Source: JANWYT01 sp034437555 (GTDB lineage Bacteria > Chloroflexota > Anaerolineae > Aggregatilineales > Phototrophicaceae). Taken from it: a DNA stretch of 64,000 nt. The translations under genes and the position numbers were made by a program. The stretch is from assembly GCA_034437555.1 (NCBI GenBank), contig DAOTTQ010000046.1, forward strand, positions 5,553 to 69,552, given 5' to 3'. The first letter of the stretch is position 1. Each line of letters begins with the position of its first letter. The notes beneath the pieces are model-generated. The model was given only the letters and a program-made list of their open reading frames with translations, made no database searches and was not told the origin of the DNA. Shown here piece by piece: positions 1-8,397 of the stretch.

Positions 1-384
1 CAGGTGCTTAAAAGCAGGCATGTGATGATTAGAAGCTTCATAGCCAGGGGTATAGAATGCGGAGGGGTTCACTACGCTTTCGTGTAAGTATTCTAAAGCA
101 TTTTTAGCTTCGCCTGCATAATTACCAAGCGTCACATTCACAGTCGCCATGTCCCCTGCTGTGTCATGGTTGGGCCCAAATGTACCGCGTGTATTGGCTG
201 CCGTTAGCGTATGACACGAGCCGCAATAATTTACTCTGTATACTCCAACGCCTTGTTCAATCAGCGCAGTGTCCACAGGTTCAACGGTGGGCTGAACAGC
301 AACACTCACAGGCACGGCAACCGAACCGCACGCTGCCACGAGAATCATAACCGCCACCCACAAAATAAATCGTGTTGTTTGCAT
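1..384 (-). CDS. cytochrome c lipoprotein, 3' end outside the window
   Basis: The minus-strand frame starts at ATG 384-382 with a GAGGG ribosome site six bases upstream and stays open to the window edge, so only about 128 residues are visible. The N-terminus is a lipoprotein signal: a hydrophobic stretch ending in VAAC, with Cys19 as the expected lipid anchor. A single class I heme motif CGSCH lies at residues 54-58, followed by a T/G/N-rich segment and HHMPAF, where the Met could be the distal heme ligand. This suggests a membrane-tethered monoheme electron carrier outside the cytoplasmic membrane. It lies just downstream of the ScyD/ScyE-like gene on the same strand, but a terminator separates them. 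The redox partner is unknown. Confidence 0.8.
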   Translation of the reverse strand, partial: MQTTRFILWVAVMILVAACGSVAVPVSVAVQPTVEPVDTALIEQGVGVYRVNYCGSCHTLTAANTRGTFGPNHDTAGDMATVNVTLGNYAGEAKNALEYLHESVVNPSAFYTPGYEASNHHMPAFKHL

Positions 385-399
385 GAAAATCCCTCAAAA

Positions 400-428
400 A
401 ACAGATGGGAGAGCTAACAAGCCCTCCC
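400..428 (-). terminator. Rho-independent terminator after the ScyD/ScyE-like gene
   Basis: The arms GGGAGAGCT (407-415) and AGCCCTCCC (420-428) form a nine-base stem with one mismatch and a four-base loop. On the minus strand the hairpin is followed by a TTTTTT run (396-401). It lies between the stop at 450 and the start of the cytochrome c gene at 384. Confidence 0.75.
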
Positions 429-449
429 ACAAAACAGCGAATGATTGGG

Positions 450-1577
450 TTAATTGCTTAGTGCTTCTAGTGAAGTTAAGCCTTCATAGTAGACGACTGC
501 ACCCGCATCAGGAATTGCAATGCCGTTGATAGCTACATACCCGTTACCATCAGCATCAATAGCAAGCGCGGTTGCAAAAGGCAAGCCCTCTATAATCACT
601 TCGCCAACCCCTTCAGGGCTAATGCGAACAACTGAACCCGAATTAAAAACGGGACCTTCTTGGGTGAATAAGCCAAATTGTACAGCATAAAAATTGCCGT
701 CGGGCCCCATTTCAAGGTCTGTAAGCATCGTGAATCCTGTTGCAAAGTCACTCACTTCGCCTTCTGGCGTAACACGCAAGACTTTTGCAGAACCAGGAAT
801 AAAGGGCGCACCAGAAAGCAATGAAACATACAAGTTACCTTCACTGTCAAAAGTAACTGCGGTGGGTACGGGGTCGGTAAGCAATTCACCACCACGCCAC
901 GCACTAGGGAACACGCCCGGCAACCCATCAAAGGCAGCAATAGTGACTGTTTCACCCGTTGCAGTGTCAACGCTTAAAAGCACGTTAGCAGCCGCATCTG
1001 TTACATAAAGCAAGCCGTCAGCCCCAGCAGCAATGCCATAGGGGTGAGATTCAATATTATCTGTCGCGTCAGGATTATTAGCCAGTTCGTGCGCCCAAAG
1101 GTCGGCTACAGTAGCAGCTTCACCGTTTTCATCAATGCGTACAACCTGCGCTTGGAACGGAAAGTTGACTTCTTCGCCTGCGCTGATTTGCCACGCGCCG
1201 ACTGTTGCATAAATCGATCCGTCTAGCTCAACAAGGCGCGCGCCGCCCAAGAAATCTTCGCCCACGGCAATAGAGGGAAGTGATGCAACAACCTCTTGTT
1301 CACCACTGTCTAAAAGGCGAATAATGCGTGCTGTGTTGCCCAATGTAGCAGGGGAGGATTGAAGTGTAGTGGGGTTAAAAAAATCGATAGTTTCATCACC
1401 ACCATAACCACTATCAATAATCCAAAGAACACCACTGCTATCTACAAACAAGCCTTGTGGTCCATTTAATCCACCAGCAACAATATCACCACTAAGTTCT
1501 GGCGCAGGGGGTTGTGCTATTACAGAAAAAACTGATAATACGACAAACATAACGCCTGACATCCATTTTTTACGCAT
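450..1577 (-). CDS. secreted ScyD/ScyE-like beta-propeller protein
   Basis: 375 residues with an N-terminal signal peptide (MRKKW then a hydrophobic core ending near VIAQ). The mature part has repeated GPQGLFVDSSG, PYGIAAGADGLLYVTD, PTAVTFDSEGNLYVS, LEMGPDGNFYAV and ALAIDADGNGYVAI blocks. These are typical NHL/SMP-30-like propeller blades, and the arrangement matches the ScyD/ScyE family first named in the cyanobacterial scytonemin cluster. In other bacteria the family has no established activity, and nothing here points to scytonemin synthesis. The protein is probably exported and may bind or process a ligand. Upstream is a 380-base AT-rich region with palindromes; downstream is a terminator and then a cytochrome c lipoprotein. 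Confidence 0.75.
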   Translation of the reverse strand: MRKKWMSGVMFVVLSVFSVIAQPPAPELSGDIVAGGLNGPQGLFVDSSGVLWIIDSGYGGDETIDFFNPTTLQSSPATLGNTARIIRLLDSGEQEVVASLPSIAVGEDFLGGARLVELDGSIYATVGAWQISAGEEVNFPFQAQVVRIDENGEAATVADLWAHELANNPDATDNIESHPYGIAAGADGLLYVTDAAANVLLSVDTATGETVTIAAFDGLPGVFPSAWRGGELLTDPVPTAVTFDSEGNLYVSLLSGAPFIPGSAKVLRVTPEGEVSDFATGFTMLTDLEMGPDGNFYAVQFGLFTQEGPVFNSGSVVRISPEGVGEVIIEGLPFATALAIDADGNGYVAINGIAIPDAGAVVYYEGLTSLEALSN

Positions 1578-1776
1578 TTTAAGCCCTTTTCTTCAAGTGT
1601 TGTGAAAGTAAGGTGAAGATAATCACATGAGTTTTATCTTACATCACGGTTTATAAAACCGAGTCGCAATTTATAAAAAACTCGTTAAGTTTTTTAATAA
1701 GATAAGCCAGACTGTTTGGGGAACTAGATATCATGTTTTAATTATTGAGCGTTTTTGAGGCTAACATTTTTGGGGG
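1578..1776. other. AT-rich intergenic region with palindromes upstream of the ScyD/ScyE-like gene
   Basis: No gene is seen. The stretch holds a perfect hairpin AAAAAACT-CGTTA-AGTTTTTT (1675-1695), which could terminate transcription in either direction. It also holds a short palindrome GGTTTATAAAACC (1648-1660), and matching TATCTTA / TAAGATA segments at its ends. Together they may form a cruciform or operator region for the minus-strand gene starting at 1577. Confidence 0.45.
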
Positions 1777-1944
1777 TTACTGGGTGTGTGTCTCTTTGGT
1801 AAGTACTGTGCTGGCTATAAAAACGTAAACCGCCCAATAGGCATTAGGGGTATGAAATAAGTTTTCTTCAAAGATGTTGTAAAACACCAGCACACTTACG
1901 GTAAGTAACAGCACTGTTGAATGAATGGTGAAGTTCAAATTGCG
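1777..1944 (-). pseudogene. C-terminal remnant of a membrane protein (O-antigen-ligase-like)
   Basis: A 55-codon minus-strand frame ends in TAA at 1777-1779 and has no start. It encodes a hydrophobic helix (HSTVLLLTVSVLVFYNIF), then FEENLFHTPNAYWAVYVFIAS and a short tail. The pattern of helix, acidic FEEN loop and final helix resembles the C-terminus of O-antigen ligase/polymerase proteins. It breaks off next to the transposase remnant at 1959, so it is probably the tail of a gene destroyed by insertion and deletion. The family call is tentative. Confidence 0.4.
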
Positions 1945-1958
1945 TTATACTTATTGGT

Positions 1959-2551
1959 ATGACAAAGAGATCGAAAAACTCATCCGACAAACCCAAAGCA
2001 ATTTATCGGTTACGGAACTGGTCACAGTATAACCAAAGCCTAGTCCAACGTGGATCTATCAGTGTGTGGATCAGTGAGGAAGTGATCGCTAATTAGCATC
2101 CTAAAGCGCCAACGCAACGGTTACGCGGGGGACGATACCAGTATTCGGATCAAGCGATTGAATGTGTATTGATGATTAAGGCGGTTTATAGGTTGCCCTA
2201 CCGTCAAAGTGTGGGTTTGATGCAATCGGTGATGAACTTCCGCGATGCCAAGCAACATTGGGGTTTGGAGGATTTTATGAACGTCACCGAGCAGGGCGTG
2301 ACGGATGTGCTGCTAACCTCGCTTTTCTCATGGTGAATGTCTCGCACATCCTACTTCAGCCTCACCGCAACCATGATCCTGATTTTAGTGTCCTTGACCT
2401 CAAAGCGCGTTGTCGAGCGCAGCGATACCTCTCTGAAATAATTAAAATGCTTCCCGAAATGCCCCGACCTGATTTAATTTCGCGTATCTGGCAACGATTT
2501 GCTCAGTTCAGCGGCATACGCTCTCCGCAAAACGACGATTTCGCCGCTTAA
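1959..2551 (+). pseudogene. degenerate transposase, possibly chimeric
   Basis: From ATG 1959 the frame reads RLRNWSQYNQSLVQRGSISV and then, past an in-frame TAG at 2094-2096, YSDQAIECVLMIKAVYRLP. This is the usual N-terminus of IS5-type transposases. The same frame then changes without the catalytic core into FRDAKQHWGLEDFM, a C-terminal motif of DDE transposases of another type, and stops at 2334. The reading continues in a second frame as VNVSHILLQPHRNHDPDFSV and QRYLSEIIKMLPEMPRPDL, ending at 2551. Stop codon, internal loss of the DDE core and a frameshift near 2330 make this a dead element. It could be one deleted transposase or two nested ones. Confidence 0.6.
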
Positions 2552-2610
2552 TTGGCAAAGGTATTGTTGTTTATATCCCATTTAGGCGATCTTTACCACG
2601 AAACCAAAGC

Positions 2611-2642
2611 GCCCTCTCTTACAACAACCGTAAGTAAAGGGC
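2611..2642 (-). terminator. weak hairpin terminator of the ABC-2 operon
   Basis: GCCCTCTCTTAC (2611-2622) faces GTAAGTAAAGGGC (2630-2642) across a seven-base loop, with one internal irregularity. On the minus strand it is followed only by GCTTTGGTTT, so termination may be inefficient. It sits 75 bases beyond the stop of the last operon gene at 2718. Confidence 0.4.
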
Positions 2643-2717
2643 ATTTTCACAAATCAGCTCAATGAAAAAGCACACCCCAAATAGGTTATATAACCCAAAA
2701 GACACGTACTTTTTAAC

Positions 2718-3971
2718 TTATTCGTACTTAAAGTGCCTTACGCCAATGTAAAAGAACACCCCTGCAATCACCAGCAAGATCGCCAAATTACTCCAAATGT
2801 CCCCTAAAGTCGCGTTGTAGAAAGTCAGCTTACGATAGCTATCCATTGCCCATGACACAGGAGATGCCATACCGATGACACGCATAAACGAAGGCACAAT
2901 TTCTAGGGGCCACCACGCACCACCTAAGGGAGCTAACGTCATGGTCAATAACAGGCTTAAACCATTGGCTTGAGGCTCGGTTTCTAGCCATGTTGCCAGC
3001 GCAAACGTAATTGCCGTAATACACAATACAAACGAGGTCATCGTTAATACGAGCGCGAGAGGGTCATTTCCAAAACTTGTCCCCATCACAATGCCCACAA
3101 GGAACACCACGCCATATTGCAACATCCCAATTGTAAAATAGGTTAAAATTTTACCGCCGATAATCTCACCTTTGGTAACGGGCAACATCACCAATCGCTG
3201 TAGTGTCCACTGTTTGCGCTCTCTAATAAGCACAAATAAGCCTCCGAACACCGTAAACATCACAGACATCGAGCCAATACCCGGCACACTTTGTCCAAAA
3301 CCTTGTGTGGCACTTATAGAAGTTCGGTCATCCAACGTTAGCGTTACCGCCAAAGGCTCGGCTTTCAGTAGGGTATTTGCTGTGGCAATAGCACGGGTGC
3401 TAAATGCTTGCTCGTCGCTGTCATCAGTGAAAATGTTGCCCGTATAAAAGTTCTCACCCACCTGCACAGCCGTTATCGCAGAAACCACCGCCACATTACG
3501 CTTTGCAATAACCGATTGTAACGCGCCTAAAACGACATCACCTGTTTGCAAGGTTGCCCGTGAGTAGTAGGTAATATCGACATTTTCTAGTTGTAATATC
3601 GCACTCTCAAACCCGTTTGGAATGACTAAGAGTGAGTAGCTAACACCGTCTTTGACGCGCTTTTGTGCTTGTTCTAGGGTGAGTGTGGGGTCTGATGAGG
3701 GCAACGCACAGTCTTGAGTGGCATTATCTTGTGGACAAAAGTAAAGTGCGTTATTCGCTGCTTTTAGGTCAGCGATTAAGGCTTGTGAGGTGGGGCTATT
3801 GTCTTGGTCTAGCAAGTCCACGCGTAATGAAACCGCCCGACTGTCGCCTTGTGTAGCAAACCCTAGCACAATGGTTAATACGATAGGCAACCCCAATAAA
3901 CCGACCAAATTGCCCGTATCTGCAAAGAATACCCGTAAATCGTTTAGGGCGATGGTGATGATGTTTTTCAT
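2718..3971 (-). CDS. ABC-2 type transporter permease (second subunit)
   Basis: 417 residues. One N-terminal membrane helix (about 20-40) is followed by a long extracytoplasmic segment containing YSLLVIPNGFESAIL, and then by a C-terminal block of about five helices starting near residue 225. The cytoplasmic coupling loop reads FGGLFVLIRERKQWTLQRLVMLPVTKGEI, characteristic of ABC2_membrane_3 (YhgE/DrrB-like) exporters. It begins two bases after the stop of the companion permease at 3974, so the two are cotranscribed with the ATPase at 5331-6329 and probably form a heterodimeric membrane part. The substrate cannot be told from sequence; drugs, lipids or peptides are typical. Confidence 0.85.
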   Translation of the reverse strand: MKNIITIALNDLRVFFADTGNLVGLLGLPIVLTIVLGFATQGDSRAVSLRVDLLDQDNSPTSQALIADLKAANNALYFCPQDNATQDCALPSSDPTLTLEQAQKRVKDGVSYSLLVIPNGFESAILQLENVDITYYSRATLQTGDVVLGALQSVIAKRNVAVVSAITAVQVGENFYTGNIFTDDSDEQAFSTRAIATANTLLKAEPLAVTLTLDDRTSISATQGFGQSVPGIGSMSVMFTVFGGLFVLIRERKQWTLQRLVMLPVTKGEIIGGKILTYFTIGMLQYGVVFLVGIVMGTSFGNDPLALVLTMTSFVLCITAITFALATWLETEPQANGLSLLLTMTLAPLGGAWWPLEIVPSFMRVIGMASPVSWAMDSYRKLTFYNATLGDIWSNLAILLVIAGVFFYIGVRHFKYE

Positions 3972-3973
3972 AG

Positions 3974-5326
3974 TTACACATCCACTCGTTTGTTAAAGAA
4001 GAAAACGCCAATGCTAAAAAGCACCCCACCCAATAGGAACAACACCGCTAAATTTAGCCCGATAGATGAATCGCCATCGCTGAGCTTTTGCAACGCATTC
4101 ACGCCCCAGTAAATGGGTGAAAGATACGGCAAGGGTAAAGGCAAGGTGAAGGTAAAGATGCCGCCCAGAACACCCAGTAAAGTAATAATAATAGGGCTAA
4201 AAACTTGCGCTTGTTGGGGTGTTTTCGCAATTCCTGTGATCAATACCCCAACACCACACACAGACAAACTCATCACCAAGACAACCGCCACCAAGTGCAA
4301 AAGTGAACTGCCCCAAATGAACTGTAGCTCTCCGTCGCCAATGCTTGCGATAATCGTCAACATCAGCATCAGCAAGCTAAGCTGGAAGAGTATAGTTAAA
4401 AACGTGCCTACCACTTTGCCCGCCATGATGTAAATGCGTGGAATGGGTGCAATAATCAAACGTTGTAACGTACCCTGTTTGCGTTCTTCAAAGAGTGCCT
4501 GAAACGCCCCTTGTGCAGTAAATAAGGCAAAATAAACCGCCTGTCCTGCGCCAATGGAAATTAAAATTTGCACAAACGCGCTTTTCTCTTGGGCAAGTGT
4601 GAGGGGTTGGGTATTGATGCCCAACGTATCATAAGCGGACGTAAAAGCACACGAAAAGTCAGGGGCAAATGCCCCACTGGCACTAGAAGCACCAAACGCT
4701 AACCCAAAAACGGGGTTTGTTTGGGCGCGTTCCACCAGCCCGTTAATTGTAGTTGCAATGGCGATATTACCCTTCAACAATTGGTTACCAATGGCTTCTA
4801 CCACACTTTTTACAATGTTTGCCGAAATGGGTGATGCACCACTCCCTGTCACTTGTATAACGCTTGTGGCGGGGATTGCCAATGGGTTGCCAATGGGTGC
4901 GGTGAGTAATTGAGTAAAATCAGCGGGAATAACAACGCTTGCCACACTATTTCCACTGGTAACGCTGGTTTGTGCGCTCTCTACACTTTCGTAAACGGTG
5001 ACATCAAGCAAAGTATCTAATGAAATGCTTTGTGGAGAATCTTCCACACTTTGACAGGTCGTTGTTGCTGACGGCGCGTTGCCTGTAAGAATGTCGCTCA
5101 GGGTCTGACCATAGTTTGTCGCCTGCCCATTCACAGTTGTTCCCGAATCTAAATTAACTAAAGCAACGGGTAAGTTCTCGAATGAGGCAACACTTCCCGA
5201 CCCACCAAACGCCAGCCCGATAATGACAGACAGCGCAAGCGGTGTTGCAATCATAATCAATAATAGGTTTCTATCCCTAAAGGTGACATAAATTTCTTTC
5301 CATGCGTAAGCCCAAATTTGTCTCAT
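3974..5326 (-). CDS. ABC-2 type transporter permease (first subunit)
   Basis: 450 residues with the same plan as its downstream neighbour: an N-terminal helix (LLLIMIATPLALSVIIGLAF), a long outer domain with SVVIPADFTQLL, and five or six C-terminal helices. The loop ALFEERKQGTLQRLIIAPIPRI is the usual coupling-helix region of ABC2_membrane_3 proteins. Two cysteines in the outer domain may form a disulfide. It starts four bases after the ATPase stop at 5331, so ATPase, permease 1 and permease 2 form a tight three-gene operon. The two permeases are clearly paralogous, which suggests a heterodimer. Confidence 0.85.
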   Translation of the reverse strand: MRQIWAYAWKEIYVTFRDRNLLLIMIATPLALSVIIGLAFGGSGSVASFENLPVALVNLDSGTTVNGQATNYGQTLSDILTGNAPSATTTCQSVEDSPQSISLDTLLDVTVYESVESAQTSVTSGNSVASVVIPADFTQLLTAPIGNPLAIPATSVIQVTGSGASPISANIVKSVVEAIGNQLLKGNIAIATTINGLVERAQTNPVFGLAFGASSASGAFAPDFSCAFTSAYDTLGINTQPLTLAQEKSAFVQILISIGAGQAVYFALFTAQGAFQALFEERKQGTLQRLIIAPIPRIYIMAGKVVGTFLTILFQLSLLMLMLTIIASIGDGELQFIWGSSLLHLVAVVLVMSLSVCGVGVLITGIAKTPQQAQVFSPIIITLLGVLGGIFTFTLPLPLPYLSPIYWGVNALQKLSDGDSSIGLNLAVLFLLGGVLFSIGVFFFNKRVDV

Positions 5327-5330
5327 CGCA

Positions 5331-6329
5331 TTAGTCCCTTAAGGCTCTGCCCGTAAGCTGAAGAAAAACCGCCTCTAAGTCAGGTTCACGCACTTCCACC
5401 GAGTGAATTTCTATCCCTGCACCGTCTAGTGCAGTAATAATGTGTGGCAGAGATTTTCGCCCTTGTTTGGCAAAAACAGTTAAATAGCCGTCATTACTAT
5501 CGCCACTATCGTTATTATCTGCCACGTCATACAGCAACTTTGTAATGTCTTGGTTGTTGTTTTCAAGCTGTTTTAACAAGCCATCGCCAAGCGTTTGTTT
5601 ACCAATGTTAAACGTTAAGCGGTCGGACTCACCCACTTGTTGCATCAGCTCGGTTTGTGTGCCTAGCGCAATAATTTCCCCATGGTCAACAATAGCAACC
5701 CGTTGGCTTAGTTCTTGGGCTTCTTCCATAAGATGTGTTGTATAAAGCACGGTCATCTTATACTCATCACGCAAGCGAAGAACAGTATCTAAGATGCGCC
5801 GCCTGTTTTGTGGGTCAATGCCTACAGTAGGTTCATCCATAAATACTAATCGGGGACGATGTAGCAATCCTACACCAATGTTGACACGCCGTTTCATGCC
5901 CCCACTAAACGTACTCACGCGGTCGTTTTGACGGTCTTTAAGGTCGATAAACTCTAGCACCTCATCTACACGCAAGGCTAGTTCTTTACCAAATAAGCCG
6001 TACATCTTGCCAAAAAACTCTAGGTTTTGGCGTGCTGTCAGTTCTTGATAGAGTGCGATTTCTTGTGGCACAACCCCTATTAAGCGTTTTGCATCTAAGG
6101 CTTGCGTTACGATATTAAATCCACCAATACTTGCCTCGCCTGATGTGGGCGCTAGTAAACCGCTCATCATGTTGATTGTGGTACTTTTGCCCGCCCCGTT
6201 GGGTCCCAACATGCTAAAAATTTCGCCCTTTGGAATCGTTAAGCTAATGCCCTTCACCGCTTCTACGGCAGTGCCATCAGAGCGATAAAACGTCTTTTTG
6301 AGGTCTTTAAGAACTACCATGTTGCTCAT
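5331..6329 (-). CDS. ABC transporter ATP-binding protein, DrrA/CcmA type
   Basis: 332 residues. Walker A GPNGAGKST is at residues 42-50, the signature SGGMKRR near 142, Walker B LVFMDEPT near 165, and the switch histidine in YTTHLMEEA near 195. All key residues are present, so it should hydrolyse ATP and drive the two ABC-2 permeases downstream. The C-terminal 100 residues, after GEIIALGTQTEL, form the usual DUF4162-like extension of drug and lipid exporter ATPases and include an Asp/Asn-rich linker (DVADNNDSGDSNDG). It is the first gene of the minus-strand operon and diverges from the ABC exporter pair at 6585. Confidence 0.92.
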   Translation of the reverse strand: MSNMVVLKDLKKTFYRSDGTAVEAVKGISLTIPKGEIFSMLGPNGAGKSTTINMMSGLLAPTSGEASIGGFNIVTQALDAKRLIGVVPQEIALYQELTARQNLEFFGKMYGLFGKELALRVDEVLEFIDLKDRQNDRVSTFSGGMKRRVNIGVGLLHRPRLVFMDEPTVGIDPQNRRRILDTVLRLRDEYKMTVLYTTHLMEEAQELSQRVAIVDHGEIIALGTQTELMQQVGESDRLTFNIGKQTLGDGLLKQLENNNQDITKLLYDVADNNDSGDSNDGYLTVFAKQGRKSLPHIITALDGAGIEIHSVEVREPDLEAVFLQLTGRALRD

Positions 6330-6584
6330 GTCTGTTTCCTTGTAGAGTGTAAAGATGCCCTCCGTATATACGCGACTACAATGCGATTTGTTCTAAGTAG
6401 AAAGTTACCTCTCATGACTGGCAAGCATTTTATGTAAAACCCTAGTCTTTACCCACCCCTTCTTGTGAAAGATAATTGTGAGTATAGAAAAAATCAGACA
6501 CGCCCTATTCCCTTATTGCCTTTTGGTTTAATTTGTCATAAAATAAGAAAATATGTTCTAAACACTCCACAAGGGAATTTACAC

Positions 6585-8375
6585 ATGGTACAAGCCTCAA
6601 ACGCCGAGTTTGTTATAGAGGGTGATATTGTTTATAACCACTACAGCCCCCTAAAATGGATTATCTCTCACGTTCTACGCTATCGCTTTATCCTAATCTT
6701 CGGCACGCTTTGCTATATGACTGCCTATACATGCTTTTCATTGTCGCGCTACTTGTTTGGGGTGGCTGCAGAAGAAATTATCAACCCATCACGTCCAGAT
6801 GGACTTGCGCTAGTTTGTTTTATTATCTTGGGCATTCTTATTACAGATGGCTTATCTTCTCTAATGGGTGCGCTCTCTATGGAAACCATTGCACAACGCC
6901 TTTCTAGGGATAGTCGTAAAGAGCTTTACACATCCCTACTCGGCAAAAGCCAAACCTTCCATAATCAACAGCGCGTCGGTGACATTATGGCGCGGTCTAC
7001 TGACGACATAAACCAGCTTAATGCTATGATTAATCCGGGGTTATTGTTCATTGGTGATACGGTTATTGGCATTGTTGTGCCTTTGTTCATCATAGCAACA
7101 GTGCGTATTGAGCTATTGCTCGTACCCCTTCTTTTTGTTGCCAGCTATGTGGTCGCTGCCAGAGAATATGCAGGACGCTTGTCTAAGGTTGTAGATAGCC
7201 AACGTGAAGCTTTTGGTGCAATGAACGCAGGGCTAGAAGAAACCATCAGTGGCATAGAAGTTGTTAAAGCAACTGCTCGTGAAAAATTTGAACGTGAAAA
7301 GTTTCGCAAAAATGCTAAAGAGTATCGCCGTTGGTTTGCAAAGCAAGGGCAAACAGAAGCAACCTACTTACCCAACCTGCTTTATGCGTTTGCGTTGGGC
7401 TTCACGTTTCTACATTGCCTCATTCTTAACCAAAATGGCATGCTTTCCTTCTCTCAAATTGTTAGCGTAATGTCGTTGATGACGGTGCTTCGTTGGCCTG
7501 TTCAAGTGAGCGTATTCTCTTGGTCACTGGTGCAACAAGGCATTAGTGGTGGCGGACGCGTCCTAGAAATCATCAAGAGCGAAGCCGACATGGACGAGAA
7601 TAAAAAAGGCTATAATATCCCTGTAAACGGTGATATTCGCTTTGAAAATGTTACCTTTGGCTATGAGGACGGTGATTTACTTGTAGACATTGACTTGTAT
7701 ATTCAGGCAGGCGAAACCGTTGCCATTGTCGGGCAAACAGGCAGTGGTAAAACAACCCTCACAGAACTCATTAACCGCACCTATGATGTCAACAAAGGGC
7801 GCGTTCTCATTGACGGGGTTGATGTACGCGAATGGAGTTTAGACAGTTTACGCTCTCAAATTAGCCGTATTGAGCAAGATGTTTTCTTGTTCTCGCGTAG
7901 CCTTCATGACAATATCGCCTTTGGTGCGCCCCTCTCTAGCCGTGAAGATGTGGAACGCGCCAGCAAAGAAGCCCAAGCCCATGACTTTATTACAGGCTTT
8001 GAAAAGGGTTACGAAACTATCGTTGGCGAGCGTGGGGTAACGCTTTCTGGAGGGCAACGTCAACGGATTGCCCTAGCACGTGCTTTTCTTAGCAATCCGC
8101 GCATCCTCATCTTAGATGACAGCACCAGTGCCATTGATAGCGCAACCGAAGATGAAATCCAAAAAGCCATCAACCGCGCACAACAGGGGCGAACAACATT
8201 GCTCATTACGCATCGTCTATCACAAATTCGTTGGGCAGACCGCATCATTGTTATGGATGGTGGACGTGTGGTTGCCAATGGCAAACACGAAGATTTACTA
8301 AGAACATCGCCACACTATCGGCGCATTTTTGCACGCTATGACATGGAACTCCCCCCCTTACAAGCAGAATCGTAA
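6585..8375 (+). CDS. heterodimeric ABC exporter, subunit with degenerate Walker B
   Basis: 596 residues from ATG 6585, preferred over an upstream frame-start at 6465 because AAGGGA lies nine bases before it. Six-helix exporter domain (about 20-310) followed by the nucleotide-binding domain. Walker A is GQTGSGKTT, the signature LSGGQRQR is intact and the switch His is present (LITHRLS). The catalytic Glu after Walker B is replaced by Asp512 (LILDDSTSA, codon 8118-8120). That is the hallmark of the degenerate subunit of heterodimeric exporters such as LmrC, BmrC or TM287. The partner at 8398 completes the pair. Substrate unknown; multidrug or lipid export is usual. Confidence 0.9.
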   Translation: MVQASNAEFVIEGDIVYNHYSPLKWIISHVLRYRFILIFGTLCYMTAYTCFSLSRYLFGVAAEEIINPSRPDGLALVCFIILGILITDGLSSLMGALSMETIAQRLSRDSRKELYTSLLGKSQTFHNQQRVGDIMARSTDDINQLNAMINPGLLFIGDTVIGIVVPLFIIATVRIELLLVPLLFVASYVVAAREYAGRLSKVVDSQREAFGAMNAGLEETISGIEVVKATAREKFEREKFRKNAKEYRRWFAKQGQTEATYLPNLLYAFALGFTFLHCLILNQNGMLSFSQIVSVMSLMTVLRWPVQVSVFSWSLVQQGISGGGRVLEIIKSEADMDENKKGYNIPVNGDIRFENVTFGYEDGDLLVDIDLYIQAGETVAIVGQTGSGKTTLTELINRTYDVNKGRVLIDGVDVREWSLDSLRSQISRIEQDVFLFSRSLHDNIAFGAPLSSREDVERASKEAQAHDFITGFEKGYETIVGERGVTLSGGQRQRIALARAFLSNPRILILDDSTSAIDSATEDEIQKAINRAQQGRTTLLITHRLSQIRWADRIIVMDGGRVVANGKHEDLLRTSPHYRRIFARYDMELPPLQAES

Positions 8376-8397
8376 CCCAATCGAAGGATAGACATTT

